A stretch of 64,000 nucleotides of DNA from Brevibacillus fluminis (lineage in GTDB: Bacteria; Bacillota; Bacilli; Brevibacillales; Brevibacillaceae), in NCBI RefSeq assembly GCF_003710825.1, contig NZ_RHHQ01000015.1, positions 124,001 through 188,000 on the forward strand, written 5' to 3'. The notes beneath the pieces were generated by a model. That model did not search any database and was not told where the DNA came from. It worked only from the letters and a program-made list of their open reading frames with translations. Of the stretch, positions 24,648 to 34,088 are shown in pieces; within the stretch, counting starts at the first letter, position 1, and the number at the start of each line of letters is the position of its first letter. The position numbers were made by a program, and so were the translations under genes.

Positions 24648-26369
24648 TTACATTTCTTCCGGCGCTTTCAAGCCGAGCAGGCGCAAGCCTTCCTTCAGAA
24701 CGATGACAACAGCGGCGACCAACTGCAAGCGCGTTTGCTTGACATCTTCTTCCTCAGCCAAAATGCGGACATTCGCATAAAATTTATTGAACAACTGGGC
24801 CAAATCGATAACGAATTTCCCGATAAAGGATGGATCGAAATCGGCAGCGGCACGGTCGACGATGTCTGGGAATTGGCTCAATGCGGTGATGACGGCCCAT
24901 GCTTCTTTGCTGTCGAGCGCACCCTCTGCCAGCGTCGGCTCGGTCGTTGGTTGGTAGTTGCCCTTGCGCAAAAGCGAGCACGCGCGCGCATGCGTGTATT
25001 GCACATACGGACCCGTTTCGCCTTCGAATGTAAGCATCTCTTCCAAGGAGAAGTTGATGTCATTGAGGCGGTAGTTTTTCAGGTCGTGGAACATGACGGC
25101 GCCAACACCGACTTGGCGAGCCACTTCATCTTTGTTTGCGAGCGTCGGATTTTTCTCCTCGATGACTTTTTTCACGTCTGCGATCGCTTGTGCCAGCACT
25201 TCTTCGAGCAAGACGACTTTACCTTTACGGGTGGACATTTTTTTGCCATCCTTGAGCATCATGCCGAATGGGATGTGGTACATTTCATACGCCCAGTCGA
25301 AGCCCATTTTTTGCAGCACTTTGTACAGCTGCTGGAAGTGCAGGCGTTGCTCGCCACCGACGACATATACCGCTTTGGCGAAATCGTACGTCTCGTGGCG
25401 ATACAAAGCCGCTGCCAGGTCGCGAGTCGCGTACAGCGTCGCGCCATCGGACTTCTTGATCAGGCAAGGCGGCAGGTCGAATTCATCGAGCATAACGACC
25501 ATCGCACCGTCGGATTCTGTCAGCAGGTTGCGCTCTTCGAGCATCGTGACGACGCGGTCCATTTTGTCATTGTAGAAAGCTTCGCCGTTTGTTGAATCGA
25601 ATTTGATGTCCATCAGCTCATAAATTTTCATGAACTCCTTCAGCGATTCTTCACGGAACCATTCCCACAGATGCTGCGCCTCTGCGTCGCCATCCTCGAG
25701 TTTTTTGAACCACTCACGGCCCTGGTCTTCGAGCGTAGGGTCGTTGGCCACTTCATCATGGAATTGCACGTACAGCTTCAGAAGCTCTTTGATCGGCTCA
25801 GCTTTTACTTTCGCTTCGTCACCCCATTTTTGGTAAGCGACGATCAGCTTGCCGAACTGGGTGCCCCAGTCACCGATATGGTTGATACGCACCGGGGTAT
25901 AGCCTTTCTTTTCCATGATGTTGGCAATCGCGTTCCCGATGCAGGTCGAACGCAGATGGCCCATGGAGAAAGGCTTGGCGATGTTTGGTGAGGAGAGGTC
26001 GATCGGAACATTGCGTCCTTGGCCATCCTCCGAGCTGCCGTAAGCGTTGCCTTGGGTGAGGACGGCGGAAATGATATCGGTGCCGACAACATGCTGATCC
26101 AAGAACAGGTTGATGTATGGTCCTGCTACTTGTACCTCTTTGAGCGGCGCTCCAGAAATGGCACCAGCCAACTCGGCCGCGATTGCCGGCGGTGCTTTGC
26201 GCAATGCTTTTGCCAGTTGGAAACAAGGGAAGGCGATATCGCCCATCGCCGGATTTGGCGGAGTTTCCAGCATGCTGCTCACTTTCTCAAACGGAAAATC
26301 TTGAACGCCAAGCCCCGCTAATGCTTCCGTGATTTTGGTTGCTACTTGCAATTTGTGATCCATATCCAT
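24648..26369 (-). CDS. argS: arginyl-tRNA synthetase
   Basis: A 573-aa class I aminoacyl-tRNA synthetase charging tRNA-Arg. SPNIAKPFSMGHLRSTCIGNA is the HIGH-like region, HIGDWGTQFGKLI follows, KKMSTRKG replaces KMSK, and the DALR anticodon-binding domain forms the last 120 residues. ATG 26369 follows GAAAGG closely; a second in-frame ATG two codons later (26363) has slightly better spacing. A complete T-box leader sits upstream, so expression should rise when tRNA-Arg is uncharged. Confidence 0.96.
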   Translation of the reverse strand: MDMDHKLQVATKITEALAGLGVQDFPFEKVSSMLETPPNPAMGDIAFPCFQLAKALRKAPPAIAAELAGAISGAPLKEVQVAGPYINLFLDQHVVGTDIISAVLTQGNAYGSSEDGQGRNVPIDLSSPNIAKPFSMGHLRSTCIGNAIANIMEKKGYTPVRINHIGDWGTQFGKLIVAYQKWGDEAKVKAEPIKELLKLYVQFHDEVANDPTLEDQGREWFKKLEDGDAEAQHLWEWFREESLKEFMKIYELMDIKFDSTNGEAFYNDKMDRVVTMLEERNLLTESDGAMVVMLDEFDLPPCLIKKSDGATLYATRDLAAALYRHETYDFAKAVYVVGGEQRLHFQQLYKVLQKMGFDWAYEMYHIPFGMMLKDGKKMSTRKGKVVLLEEVLAQAIADVKKVIEEKNPTLANKDEVARQVGVGAVMFHDLKNYRLNDINFSLEEMLTFEGETGPYVQYTHARACSLLRKGNYQPTTEPTLAEGALDSKEAWAVITALSQFPDIVDRAAADFDPSFIGKFVIDLAQLFNKFYANVRILAEEEDVKQTRLQLVAAVVIVLKEGLRLLGLKAPEEM

Positions 26370-26384
26370 TCATCCTTTCAAAAA

Positions 26385-26695
26385 TAGAAAAACCCCTCGT
26401 CTCTCCACAATGAATTGGAAAAGAGACGAGAGGTTGTATATACTCCCGCGGTGCCACTCTTACTTGTTTCATTACGAATCAGCTTGGAGTTCCAATGCCG
26501 TTCGATTAACGAAACCGCTTGACTGCTGTAACGGGCAGACCCGACGCTCCCTACGCAGCCAACTGTGGCGTTCGGGAGGTTTCTCCAAGGGGCGTTTCAT
26601 CAAGTGTGCATGCCGGGCTTCCACCGCCCCCGACTCGCTTTGCTGCAGCAAAATGATTACTTTCCTTATCATCGAACCAAATATCGTACTAACCG
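26385..26695 (-). promoter_or_regulatory. T-box riboswitch of argS
   Basis: On the minus strand the leader has the stem I hallmark GGTGGAAGCC, the T-box sequence AGAGTGGCACCGCGGGAGTA (about 26441-26460), and a terminator in which CCTCTCGTCTCTTTTCC (26417-26433) pairs with GGAGAGACGAGGGG before a T-run at about 26387. The T-box bulge can bind the free CCA end of uncharged tRNA and favour the antiterminator. The gene controlled implies a tRNA-Arg specifier; I could not fix the specifier codon by eye. The 5' boundary is approximate. This accounts for the gene-free stretch 26390-26756. Confidence 0.92.
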
Positions 26696-26756
26696 CCATT
26701 ATAACGGACTGTCCCGTCAGATGCAACGTCTGGTTGTCAGAACAATGCGGCCCGAG

Positions 26757-27236
26757 TTATTCCTTATCCGGTTTCAGGTCGTCGAGGTCAGCGAAAAACT
26801 TGCGAGTCAGCTCTTCCTTGTCTTTGGCTTCCATCCACTGCTGCTTGTATTGCAGAAGGCGATCGAGCAGGGCGTGCTCTTCTTGTGCCTCTTGCTCCAG
26901 GTTGAAGTTTTCCGTCGGGTCAAACCACATCAGACGGTCATCCGTTCCGGTGCGCAGGTACGGCTTTTGCCAGTTGGTCGGGTATACATACGGCTCCTCG
27001 CCGAACATGAAGCCGAGCACGTCGTCAGAATCGAGTGGCAGGAAGTGTTCGAACTGGTCGTTTCTGCCCTCGGACAGATTCATATGGAACAGCGAATACC
27101 AGAGGTAATGCTGACCGGATGTGCGGTCTTTGGCGATCGCGTACGTTTCCGATTCCGTCGCATGTAGCTCTTTGATTTTGTCCAGCTTGTCGATAAACGC
27201 TGATTTGGACAATTGCTCTTTGTCTTCCAAAGACAA
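26757..27236 (-). CDS. hypothetical acidic protein upstream of argS
   Basis: A 159-aa acidic soluble protein, rich in Glu, Asp and aromatic residues (HYLWYSLFHMNLSEGRNDQFE, GFMFGEEPYVYPTNW), ending in charged helices. The start is TTG 27236, preceded by AAAGGTG; no ATG fits before residue 50. No family recognised. It precedes the argS T-box on the same strand but without evident functional link. Confidence 0.75.
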   Translation of the reverse strand: MSLEDKEQLSKSAFIDKLDKIKELHATESETYAIAKDRTSGQHYLWYSLFHMNLSEGRNDQFEHFLPLDSDDVLGFMFGEEPYVYPTNWQKPYLRTGTDDRLMWFDPTENFNLEQEAQEEHALLDRLLQYKQQWMEAKDKEELTRKFFADLDDLKPDKE

Positions 27237-27293
27237 TCACACCTTTCATTGGGTCGTATCTTTCATTATCTCATCAATGGGGGTATCGCTGCA

Positions 27294-27338
27294 AAAGAAA
27301 AATGACGTGCTCCTCCCCGTTAATCAGGACACGTCATT
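27294..27338 (-). terminator. Rho-independent terminator (minus strand)
   Basis: AATGACGTG pairs with CACGTCATT; read on the minus strand it ends in TTTTTC, 75 bp after the YjcZ-type gene. Confidence 0.8.
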
Positions 27339-27412
27339 CTCAAGGTATGTTATGTCATGTTTCTCTCACATGTTTCAGCGCTCTCATGGAGACCCCTGCG
27401 TTTGTTACGGGA

Positions 27413-27511
27413 TTAGCATTCAGCTGCGCCAACGATCACAAGCAGAATGAAAAGTACCAGCACCAGAGCGAAGCTGTCACCAAAGAAGTTTCCGCAAAAT
27501 GATGTACTCAC
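27413..27511 (-). CDS. YjcZ-type sporulation microprotein
   Basis: A 32-aa microprotein, MSTSFCGNFFGDSFALVLVLF then a hydrophobic end IVGAAEC. It shares FALVLVLF-[VI]-LLVIVGAA with the microprotein at 2305-2388. The start is GTG with AGGAGG upstream on the minus strand. It differs by two Cys (near both ends), which could form disulfides in the spore. It is too short for most gene finders. Confidence 0.85.
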   Translation of the reverse strand: MSTSFCGNFFGDSFALVLVLFILLVIVGAAEC

Positions 27512-27676
27512 GTATTGTGCCTCCTTCCATGTGGTTGAATCATGTGAATCTGTTCAAGAAGTCTGTTGTTTCATTGCTTCTTGTGCTTACAGTCTATACG
27601 GGATAGCCTATCCTGTTGTGGGCGGTTGCCCACGGGAAATGAAATTGGGCGCTTTTGCCTGTCCGGCATTTATCCA

Positions 27677-27706
27677 TTGACGGATGAGAAACAGGAATGG
27701 TAATAT
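27677..27706 (+). promoter_or_regulatory. probable sigma-A promoter of the methionine operon
   Basis: TTGACG (27677-27682) and TAATAT (27701-27706), 18 bp apart, ending about 32 bp before the SAM riboswitch aptamer. Confidence 0.6.
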
Positions 27707-27738
27707 ACAACGTAATACATTGTGAATACTTTAAGGAA

Positions 27739-27906
27739 CTCTTATCAAGAGAGGTAGAGGGACTGGCCCTATGAAACCTCGGCAACCGTACATCTGTACA
27801 GGTGCCAATTCCAGCAGAGCGCGCTGCGCTTTGAAAGATGAGAGGAACTTACGTGATATGCGTAGAGAGTCCTCTTCTTTTTTTTCTATAAGAAGGGGAC
27901 TCTTTT
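27739..27906 (+). promoter_or_regulatory. SAM-I (S-box) riboswitch
   Basis: P1 strand CTCTTATCAAGAGAGGTAGA opens the aptamer, followed by GGGACTGGCCC, TGAAACCTCGGCAACC and the ladder typical of S-box RNAs, closing with GATGAGAGG. The expression platform is a terminator hairpin (27864-27879 with 27890-27906, T-rich). High S-adenosylmethionine should terminate transcription before metH and the gene after it. Confidence 0.96.
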
Positions 27907-27939
27907 GTATTTTGATGGGGGAAGGGAAGAGGAAACCAC

Positions 27940-30900
27940 ATGACAAAACCTACATTTCAAGAGCAATTGGCGAAAAAAATCCTCGTATTGGATGGCGCGA
28001 TGGGGACGATGCTCCAACAGGCGAACTTAACGGCTGATGATTTCGGCGGGGACGATCTGGAGGGCTGCAATGAGATTTTGAACATCACCAGACCGGATGT
28101 GATCCGTCATATCCATGATACGTATTTCGAAGCGGGCGCTGACATTATCGAGACCAACACATTTGGCTCGACCAGCATTGTCCTGGCCGAATACGACATT
28201 TCGGAGCGGGACGAGGAGCTAAACATTGCGGCGGCACAGATCGCACGTGCTTCGGCGGATCATTATTCCACGCCGGAATGGCCACGATATGTCGCAGGTG
28301 CAATGGGACCGACGACCAAAACGTTGTCGTTGACCGGTGGCGTCACGTTTGATGAGCTGGTGGAAAACTACTATCGCCAAGCCAAAAGCCTGATCATCGG
28401 CGGCGTCGATGTGCTTTTGCTTGAAACTTCCCAAGACACGTTGAATGTGAAGGCGGGCGGGATCGGCATTCGCAAAGCGTTTTCAGAATTGGGCCGCGAA
28501 TTGCCCGTGATGATCTCGGGTACGATCGAGCCGATGGGTACGACGCTGGCTGGCCAAAATATCGAGGCGCTTTACATTTCCATCGAACATTTGCAGCCAA
28601 TTTCCATCGGGTTGAACTGTGCGACAGGACCTGAGTTCATGAAAGACCATCTGCGTACATTGTCGGAGCTGGCGCAATGCGCGGTCAGCTGTTATCCGAA
28701 TGCAGGTCTGCCGGATGAGAACGGCCACTACCACGAATCGCCACAGGGGCTGGCTTCCAAGCTGGCAGCATTTGCCGAGGCTGGCTGGCTCAACGTCGCA
28801 GGCGGCTGCTGCGGGACGACACCGGAGCACATTCGCGCAATTGCAGAAGCGATGAAACACATCAAGCCGCGTGGCAAGGCTCAGCCCCATCCAGCAGCGG
28901 TTTCCGGGATCGAGACGGTGTTCGTCGAAGATGACAATCGCCCGCTCTTGGTCGGGGAGCGTACTAACGTCATCGGTTCCAAAAAATTCAGAGATTTGAT
29001 CGCGGCGGGATCTTACGAGGAAGCGTCGGACATCGCTCGCGCACAAGTGAAGCGCGGCGCGCACGTCATCGACGTCTGCCTGGCTGACCCGGACCGCGAT
29101 GAATATCACGATATGGAGCAGTTCCTCTCGTTTGTGGCCAAAAAAGTGAAGGCGCCGCTCATGATTGACTCTACCGACGCCAATGTGCTGGAGCTGGGAC
29201 TGAAATTTTCTCAAGGGAAAGCGATCATCAACTCGATCAACCTTGAGGACGGACTCGAGCGGTTCGAGCAAGTGGTGCCACTGATTCACAAATACGGGGC
29301 GGCTGTCGTTGTTGGTACGATCGACGAGAAAGGAATGGCGGTTACGCGCGAACGGAAGCTGGAAGTTGCGAAACGTTCCTATGATCTGTTGGTCAATGAA
29401 TTCAAGCTTAACCCGCAGGACATCATTTTCGACCCGCTTGTATTCCCCGTCGGAACAGGGGATGAACAATATATCGGTTCAGCTAAGGAGACTGTGGAAG
29501 GGATTCGCCTCATCAAGGAAGCGATGCCCGAGTGCAAAATCGTCCTTGGCGTCAGCAACATTTCGTTCGGCTTGCCTAATGCTGGACGCGAGGTGCTGAA
29601 TGCGGTCTTTTTATATCATACGACGTTGGCCGGTCTCGATTATGCGATCGTCAACACGGAGAAGCTGGAGCGCTATGCTTCGATTTCTGAGGAAGAACGC
29701 AAGCTGTCCGAAGCGCTCTTGTTTGATACCAATGACGAAACATTAGCCAAATTCACGGAGTTTTACCGTCAGAAGAAAAAAGAAGTAAAGGTGGAAGCGT
29801 CCAAACTGACGCTCGAGGAACGATTGGCCGCCTATGTGGTGGAAGGCTCAAAAGACGGCTTGATCCCGGATCTGGAGCTGGCGCTGAAAAAATATGCACC
29901 GCTCGAGATTATCAACGGTCCGCTGATGCGCGGAATGGAAGAGGTGGGACGCCTCTTCAACGCCAACCAGCTAATCGTTGCGGAAGTGCTGCAGAGCGCG
30001 GAAGTGATGAAGGCGTCTGTGTCCTTTTTGGAGCCGTTCATGGAGAAGTCCGAAAGCGCTGCGAAAGGAAAAATATTGCTCGCGACGGTAAAAGGGGATG
30101 TGCATGACATCGGGAAAAACCTGGTGGAAATCATCCTGTCGAACAACGGTTACAATGTTGTGAACCTCGGCATCAAAGTGACGCCGGAGCAGCTGATCGC
30201 CTCGGCACGCGAGGAAAATCCTGATGCAATCGGATTGTCCGGCCTGCTAGTGAAATCGGCTCAGCAGATGGTCATCACCGCGCAAGATTTGCGCGAAGCT
30301 GGCATTCATGTGCCGCTGATGGTAGGGGGAGCTGCGCTGACACGTAAGTTCACTTCGAATCGGATTGCCCCTGAATACAGCGGTATCGTCGTCTATGCGA
30401 AAGACGCGATGGACGGCCTTGATTTGGCTAACAAGCTGCAGGACGAAGAGGCACGCAATAAGCTGTGGGCAGAACAGCAGGCTGCTTTGGAGGCAGCGCA
30501 GCAGACTGAGGAGCAAAAGCCAGTCGAGGCAGCGGTTTCGCAGAAGCCGAAGCGCTCCGCGATCAGCCGCACGACGCCGATCTATTTGCCGCCAGACACC
30601 GAGCGCCACGTGCTCCGCAACTATCCGATTGCACATCTGCAGCCGTACATCAACCAACGGATGCTGCTCGGCAAGCATTTGGGCGTGCGGGGCAACGTCG
30701 AGAAGATGATCGCAGAGGGCGATGAAAAAGTATTGCGTCTGGTCGATGTGGTCGACAGCTTGATCGCCGAGGCGAAGACGGACAACACGATTCAGGCGCA
30801 CGGGATGTATCAATTCTTCCCAGCGCAGGCCGATGGGGATGACATCCTCATCTACGATTCGAACGATCACAGCAAGCTGTTGGAACGTTTCACCTTCCCG

Positions 30901-31395
30901 CGGCAAGCGGAAGACCCATTCCTTTGCCTGTCGGACTTCTTGCGGCCAGTGGAAAGCGGTGAAATGGATTATGTCGGCTTCCTGACGGTTACGGCCGGCT
31001 TTGGCATCCGCGAGCGATCTACCGAGCTCAAAGAACGAGGCGACTACCTCCGTTCCCACGTGATGCAGGCGCTGGCGCTGGAGTGCGCCGAAGCGTTTGC
31101 CGAGAGGATCCACCATGTAATGCGCGATAACTGGGGCTTCCCGGACCCGACGGAGATGACCATGCTGGAACGTTTTGGCGCTCGCTATCAAGGGATTCGC
31201 GTGTCTTTTGGATATCCGGCTTGCCCAAGCCTAGAAGACCAGGAGAAGCTGTTCCGCTTGCTGAAACCGGAAGATATTGGCATTCAATTGACAGAAGGAT
31301 TCATGATGGACCCGGAAGCATCCGTTTCCGCGATGGTATTTGCCCATCCAGAAGCGCGTTACTTCAACGCAGGCCCGTCATTGGTGGAAGCATAG
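27940..31395 (+). CDS. metH: cobalamin-dependent methionine synthase
   Basis: A 1151-aa four-module enzyme that transfers the methyl of 5-methyl-THF to homocysteine via B12. Homocysteine module 1-about 310 with zinc ligands in GLNCATG and GGCCGTTPEH; pterin-binding module about 340-600 (VGERTNVIGSKKF); B12 cap and binding modules with the axial His in DVHDIGKN (about 720-727); Gln/Glu-rich linker near 850-870; C-terminal reactivation domain with RVSFGYPACPSL. All modules are intact. It follows the SAM-I riboswitch and leads an operon with a methylene-THF reductase fusion that supplies its methyl donor. Confidence 0.98.
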   Translation: MTKPTFQEQLAKKILVLDGAMGTMLQQANLTADDFGGDDLEGCNEILNITRPDVIRHIHDTYFEAGADIIETNTFGSTSIVLAEYDISERDEELNIAAAQIARASADHYSTPEWPRYVAGAMGPTTKTLSLTGGVTFDELVENYYRQAKSLIIGGVDVLLLETSQDTLNVKAGGIGIRKAFSELGRELPVMISGTIEPMGTTLAGQNIEALYISIEHLQPISIGLNCATGPEFMKDHLRTLSELAQCAVSCYPNAGLPDENGHYHESPQGLASKLAAFAEAGWLNVAGGCCGTTPEHIRAIAEAMKHIKPRGKAQPHPAAVSGIETVFVEDDNRPLLVGERTNVIGSKKFRDLIAAGSYEEASDIARAQVKRGAHVIDVCLADPDRDEYHDMEQFLSFVAKKVKAPLMIDSTDANVLELGLKFSQGKAIINSINLEDGLERFEQVVPLIHKYGAAVVVGTIDEKGMAVTRERKLEVAKRSYDLLVNEFKLNPQDIIFDPLVFPVGTGDEQYIGSAKETVEGIRLIKEAMPECKIVLGVSNISFGLPNAGREVLNAVFLYHTTLAGLDYAIVNTEKLERYASISEEERKLSEALLFDTNDETLAKFTEFYRQKKKEVKVEASKLTLEERLAAYVVEGSKDGLIPDLELALKKYAPLEIINGPLMRGMEEVGRLFNANQLIVAEVLQSAEVMKASVSFLEPFMEKSESAAKGKILLATVKGDVHDIGKNLVEIILSNNGYNVVNLGIKVTPEQLIASAREENPDAIGLSGLLVKSAQQMVITAQDLREAGIHVPLMVGGAALTRKFTSNRIAPEYSGIVVYAKDAMDGLDLANKLQDEEARNKLWAEQQAALEAAQQTEEQKPVEAAVSQKPKRSAISRTTPIYLPPDTERHVLRNYPIAHLQPYINQRMLLGKHLGVRGNVEKMIAEGDEKVLRLVDVVDSLIAEAKTDNTIQAHGMYQFFPAQADGDDILIYDSNDHSKLLERFTFPRQAEDPFLCLSDFLRPVESGEMDYVGFLTVTAGFGIRERSTELKERGDYLRSHVMQALALECAEAFAERIHHVMRDNWGFPDPTEMTMLERFGARYQGIRVSFGYPACPSLEDQEKLFRLLKPEDIGIQLTEGFMMDPEASVSAMVFAHPEARYFNAGPSLVEA

Positions 31396-31425
31396 AGCGA
31401 TTTTTGAGGAAGGGAGGGAACCAGA

Positions 31426-33276
31426 TTGGCAAACAAACCGAATTTGAAAGAATATGTAAAAGATCATCTGATAGTCGGCGATGGCGCGATGGCCACACAG
31501 CTGTACCAGCTTGGCGTGCCTGTCGGCGTCAGCTACGAGGAATTGTGTTTGTCCAATCCGCAGCTGGTGCAAAGCGTGCACGCGGCCTATTATCGGGCGG
31601 GTGCGCGCCTGATCGAAACGAACACATTTAGTGCAAACCGGGACAGCCTGACACGTTTCGGGCTGGAAAGCAAAGTGACGCGGATCAATCGCGCTGCCGT
31701 GACGATCGCTCGCAATGCGGTCGGGGAAGATGCGTACGTTATCGGCGGAATCGGCTCCATTATCGCGGGCCGCGTCCGCAGCCAGCAGCTGGATGAATAC
31801 CGTGACCAATTCGAGGAGCAGGCGACCGCGCTCCTCCATGCAGGCGCGGATGGCATCCTGCTTGAGACGTTTCTCGATTTGGATGAATTGCGACTAGCAG
31901 TGGAAGTGATTCGTCCGCTAACCGAGCTGCCGATCATTGCCCAGTTGGCAACACTGGAGGTGGGCCGAACACGGGACGGCTATACGCTCACCGAAGCATT
32001 CGCGCAGCTGCAGCAAAGCGGTGCCGACATCGTCGGACTCAACTGTCGCCTAGGTCCGGCAGAAGTCATTCGCTCGTTTGAAACAACTGTCACACCGGAC
32101 GACATCCTCTTGTCGGCATTCCCCAACGCGGGTCGCCTTGGCCTCTCCGACGGGGAATATGCTTACAAATCGTCACCTGATTATTTCGCCCAAAGCGCTT
32201 TGCTGCTGCGCAAACAAGGCGTCAGAATCATCGGCGGCTGTTGCGGTACAACACCGGATCACATCCGGGCAATGGCGGAAGCACTGGCTGAGTTGCCCCC
32301 GGTTGAACGGTTCAATCCGAGTCCGGCAACAGAGCCGCGCATCGAGATCGGCACCGTCGCTCCACGCCGTACGCCGCATATCGTTGACAAGGTAAAACAA
32401 CAGCACACGATCATTGTAGAGTTTGACCCGCCGAAAGATTTGGATGCAGAGGGCTTCTTGCACGGCTGCTGCGAATTGCACAATGCCGGAGCGGATGCAG
32501 TTACATTAGCGGACAACTCGCTTGCCAACGTGCGAATGAGCAACATGGCGCTGGGTGCGATGATGAAGAGTCAATACGGCTTGGAGCCGCTTTTGCATTT
32601 GGCCTGCCGCGACCGCAATCTGATCGGTCAGCAGTCGCATCTGATGGGCTTGCATGCGCTCGGCATCGACCAAGTGCTGGTCGTCACAGGGGATCCATCT
32701 CGCTTCGGCGATCTGCCGGGGGCAAGCTCCGTATTCGATGTCACATCATTCGACCTCATCCGAATGATCAAGCAGCTCAATGAAGGCATATCGTTTTCTG
32801 GGCGACCGCTTAAACAAAAAGCCAATTTCTTGGTTGGTGCAGCGTTTAACCCGCATGTACGCCAGATCGAGGCGGCTGTCCAACGTCTGGAGCGGAAGGT
32901 GGAGGCGGGCGCCGACTACATCATGACGCAGCCGGTTTACGACGCGGAAACGATTAAATTGATCTATGATGCGACCAAACACATCGACATTCCGATTTTC
33001 ATTGGCATCATGCCGCTCACAAGCTACCGCAACGCGCAATTTCTGCACAACGAAGTGCCGGGAATCAAGCTTTCCGACATGGCTCTGGAGCGCATGAAAA
33101 ACGTGGAGGGCGAAGCGGCCCGCCAAGAAGGAATCCAAATGGCCAAGGAGCTTTTGGATGTTGCAATGAGCTATTTCAAAGGCATTTACTTGATCACGCC
33201 GTTCAACTATTACCAGATGACCGTCGAGCTGACCCAGTACGTACGTAAGCAAGCACTGCTGCAGCCGACGCGCTGA
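31426..33276 (+). CDS. bifunctional homocysteine S-methyltransferase/methylenetetrahydrofolate reductase (YitJ-like)
   Basis: A 616-aa fusion. Residues 1-about 300 are a homocysteine S-methyltransferase domain with zinc Cys in GLNCRLGP and GGCCGTTPDHIRAM; residues about 320-610 are a MetF-type FAD enzyme (IIVEFDPPKDL, HLACRDRN, VTGDPS). The start is TTG 31426 with GAAGGGAGGGA upstream; no ATG fits. It lies 30 bp after metH under the same SAM riboswitch. The reductase half makes 5-methyl-THF for MetH; the role of the N-terminal half in such fusions is less certain. Confidence 0.95.
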   Translation: MANKPNLKEYVKDHLIVGDGAMATQLYQLGVPVGVSYEELCLSNPQLVQSVHAAYYRAGARLIETNTFSANRDSLTRFGLESKVTRINRAAVTIARNAVGEDAYVIGGIGSIIAGRVRSQQLDEYRDQFEEQATALLHAGADGILLETFLDLDELRLAVEVIRPLTELPIIAQLATLEVGRTRDGYTLTEAFAQLQQSGADIVGLNCRLGPAEVIRSFETTVTPDDILLSAFPNAGRLGLSDGEYAYKSSPDYFAQSALLLRKQGVRIIGGCCGTTPDHIRAMAEALAELPPVERFNPSPATEPRIEIGTVAPRRTPHIVDKVKQQHTIIVEFDPPKDLDAEGFLHGCCELHNAGADAVTLADNSLANVRMSNMALGAMMKSQYGLEPLLHLACRDRNLIGQQSHLMGLHALGIDQVLVVTGDPSRFGDLPGASSVFDVTSFDLIRMIKQLNEGISFSGRPLKQKANFLVGAAFNPHVRQIEAAVQRLERKVEAGADYIMTQPVYDAETIKLIYDATKHIDIPIFIGIMPLTSYRNAQFLHNEVPGIKLSDMALERMKNVEGEAARQEGIQMAKELLDVAMSYFKGIYLITPFNYYQMTVELTQYVRKQALLQPTR

Positions 33277-33291
33277 CAATTGAAATCGAGC

Positions 33292-33330
33292 AAAAAAGCC
33301 AACTCCCTAATCGGACTGTTGGCTTTTTTG
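33292..33330 (+). terminator. Rho-independent terminator of the methionine operon
   Basis: AAAAAAGCCAAC and GTTGGCTTTTTT; 16 bp after the stop, also readable from the minus strand. Confidence 0.9.
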
Positions 33331-33387
33331 TGTACACGTACGCGACTAGTCTGGTATCGCAAATAAAGGGCGTTTCGCATAAAGCAG

Positions 33388-33927
33388 CTACTTGTTTTTT
33401 TTACGAAAACGGCGCACCTTCATCAAGTTGCCGCAGCATTTGTCGTCACACCAGCGCGCTGCACGATTGCGACTTTGGTCGTAAAAAATCCAGCGGCAAT
33501 CCGAATTGTCGCACATTTTCAGCCGGCGCAGATCACCTTTCGCGAGCAATTCGGCCAAATCGAGCGCGATCCGGGCTGTGACGTACGGCCAGCCGTTGAG
33601 TGCACTCACTTGTGTAAGCTGCAACCCGTTTTCGGTGCGGGACAGCTGTGGATAAGAAGAGTACGGCTGCAAAGCTTCGTTGAAAAAGGCAATGTCCGCA
33701 TCGCGCAGTGGCTCTCCGGCGACGGTATATTCGACGATTGTGCGCAAGCTGTCGCGAAACAAGGTCAAGTCACGCACGTCTCTTATCGCCGAGAGATCGG
33801 CGGGCAAGTCCCATTTTGCCAAAAACCACTCCAGCCAGTCTGCTTTCTCCAAACGGTTCTCGTGACGTCCAGAGCCGCGCCAATCCCTCCAGTCGCTATT
33901 AAGAAAATCCAAGCTTATCAATTCCAT
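33388..33927 (-). CDS. CGNR zinc-finger domain protein (ABATE-like)
   Basis: A 179-aa protein. The C-terminal 45 residues match the CGNR zinc finger: CDNSDCRWIFYDQSRNRAARW with four Cys in all, ending CCGNLMKVRRFRKK. The N-terminal part (LISLDFLNSDW and a helical stretch) corresponds to the ABATE domain that usually precedes it. Such proteins are thought to be transcription regulators of stress or detoxification genes; targets here are unknown. A GGAGGATTTTCT site precedes the ATG. Confidence 0.9.
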   Translation of the reverse strand: MELISLDFLNSDWRDWRGSGRHENRLEKADWLEWFLAKWDLPADLSAIRDVRDLTLFRDSLRTIVEYTVAGEPLRDADIAFFNEALQPYSSYPQLSRTENGLQLTQVSALNGWPYVTARIALDLAELLAKGDLRRLKMCDNSDCRWIFYDQSRNRAARWCDDKCCGNLMKVRRFRKKNK

Positions 33928-34088
33928 AGAAAATCCTCCTGCTTGTGCCTTGAAATCATTTCCAGTCTGTGCTACGTTATATTTGTAACCATCTATTTCT
34001 GTTATGATAGTTACGTGATCGGTTGTTCTTTTTTGCCATTATACCGCTGAAAAAAAGAAATGAGTAGACATTGCGAGGAGGATTCGGG

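Noticed and set aside
27540..27676. Hairpin GGGCGGTTGCCC upstream of the methionine operon promoter
   Set aside because: Short stem without a T-run on either strand in the needed place; no known RNA class fits.
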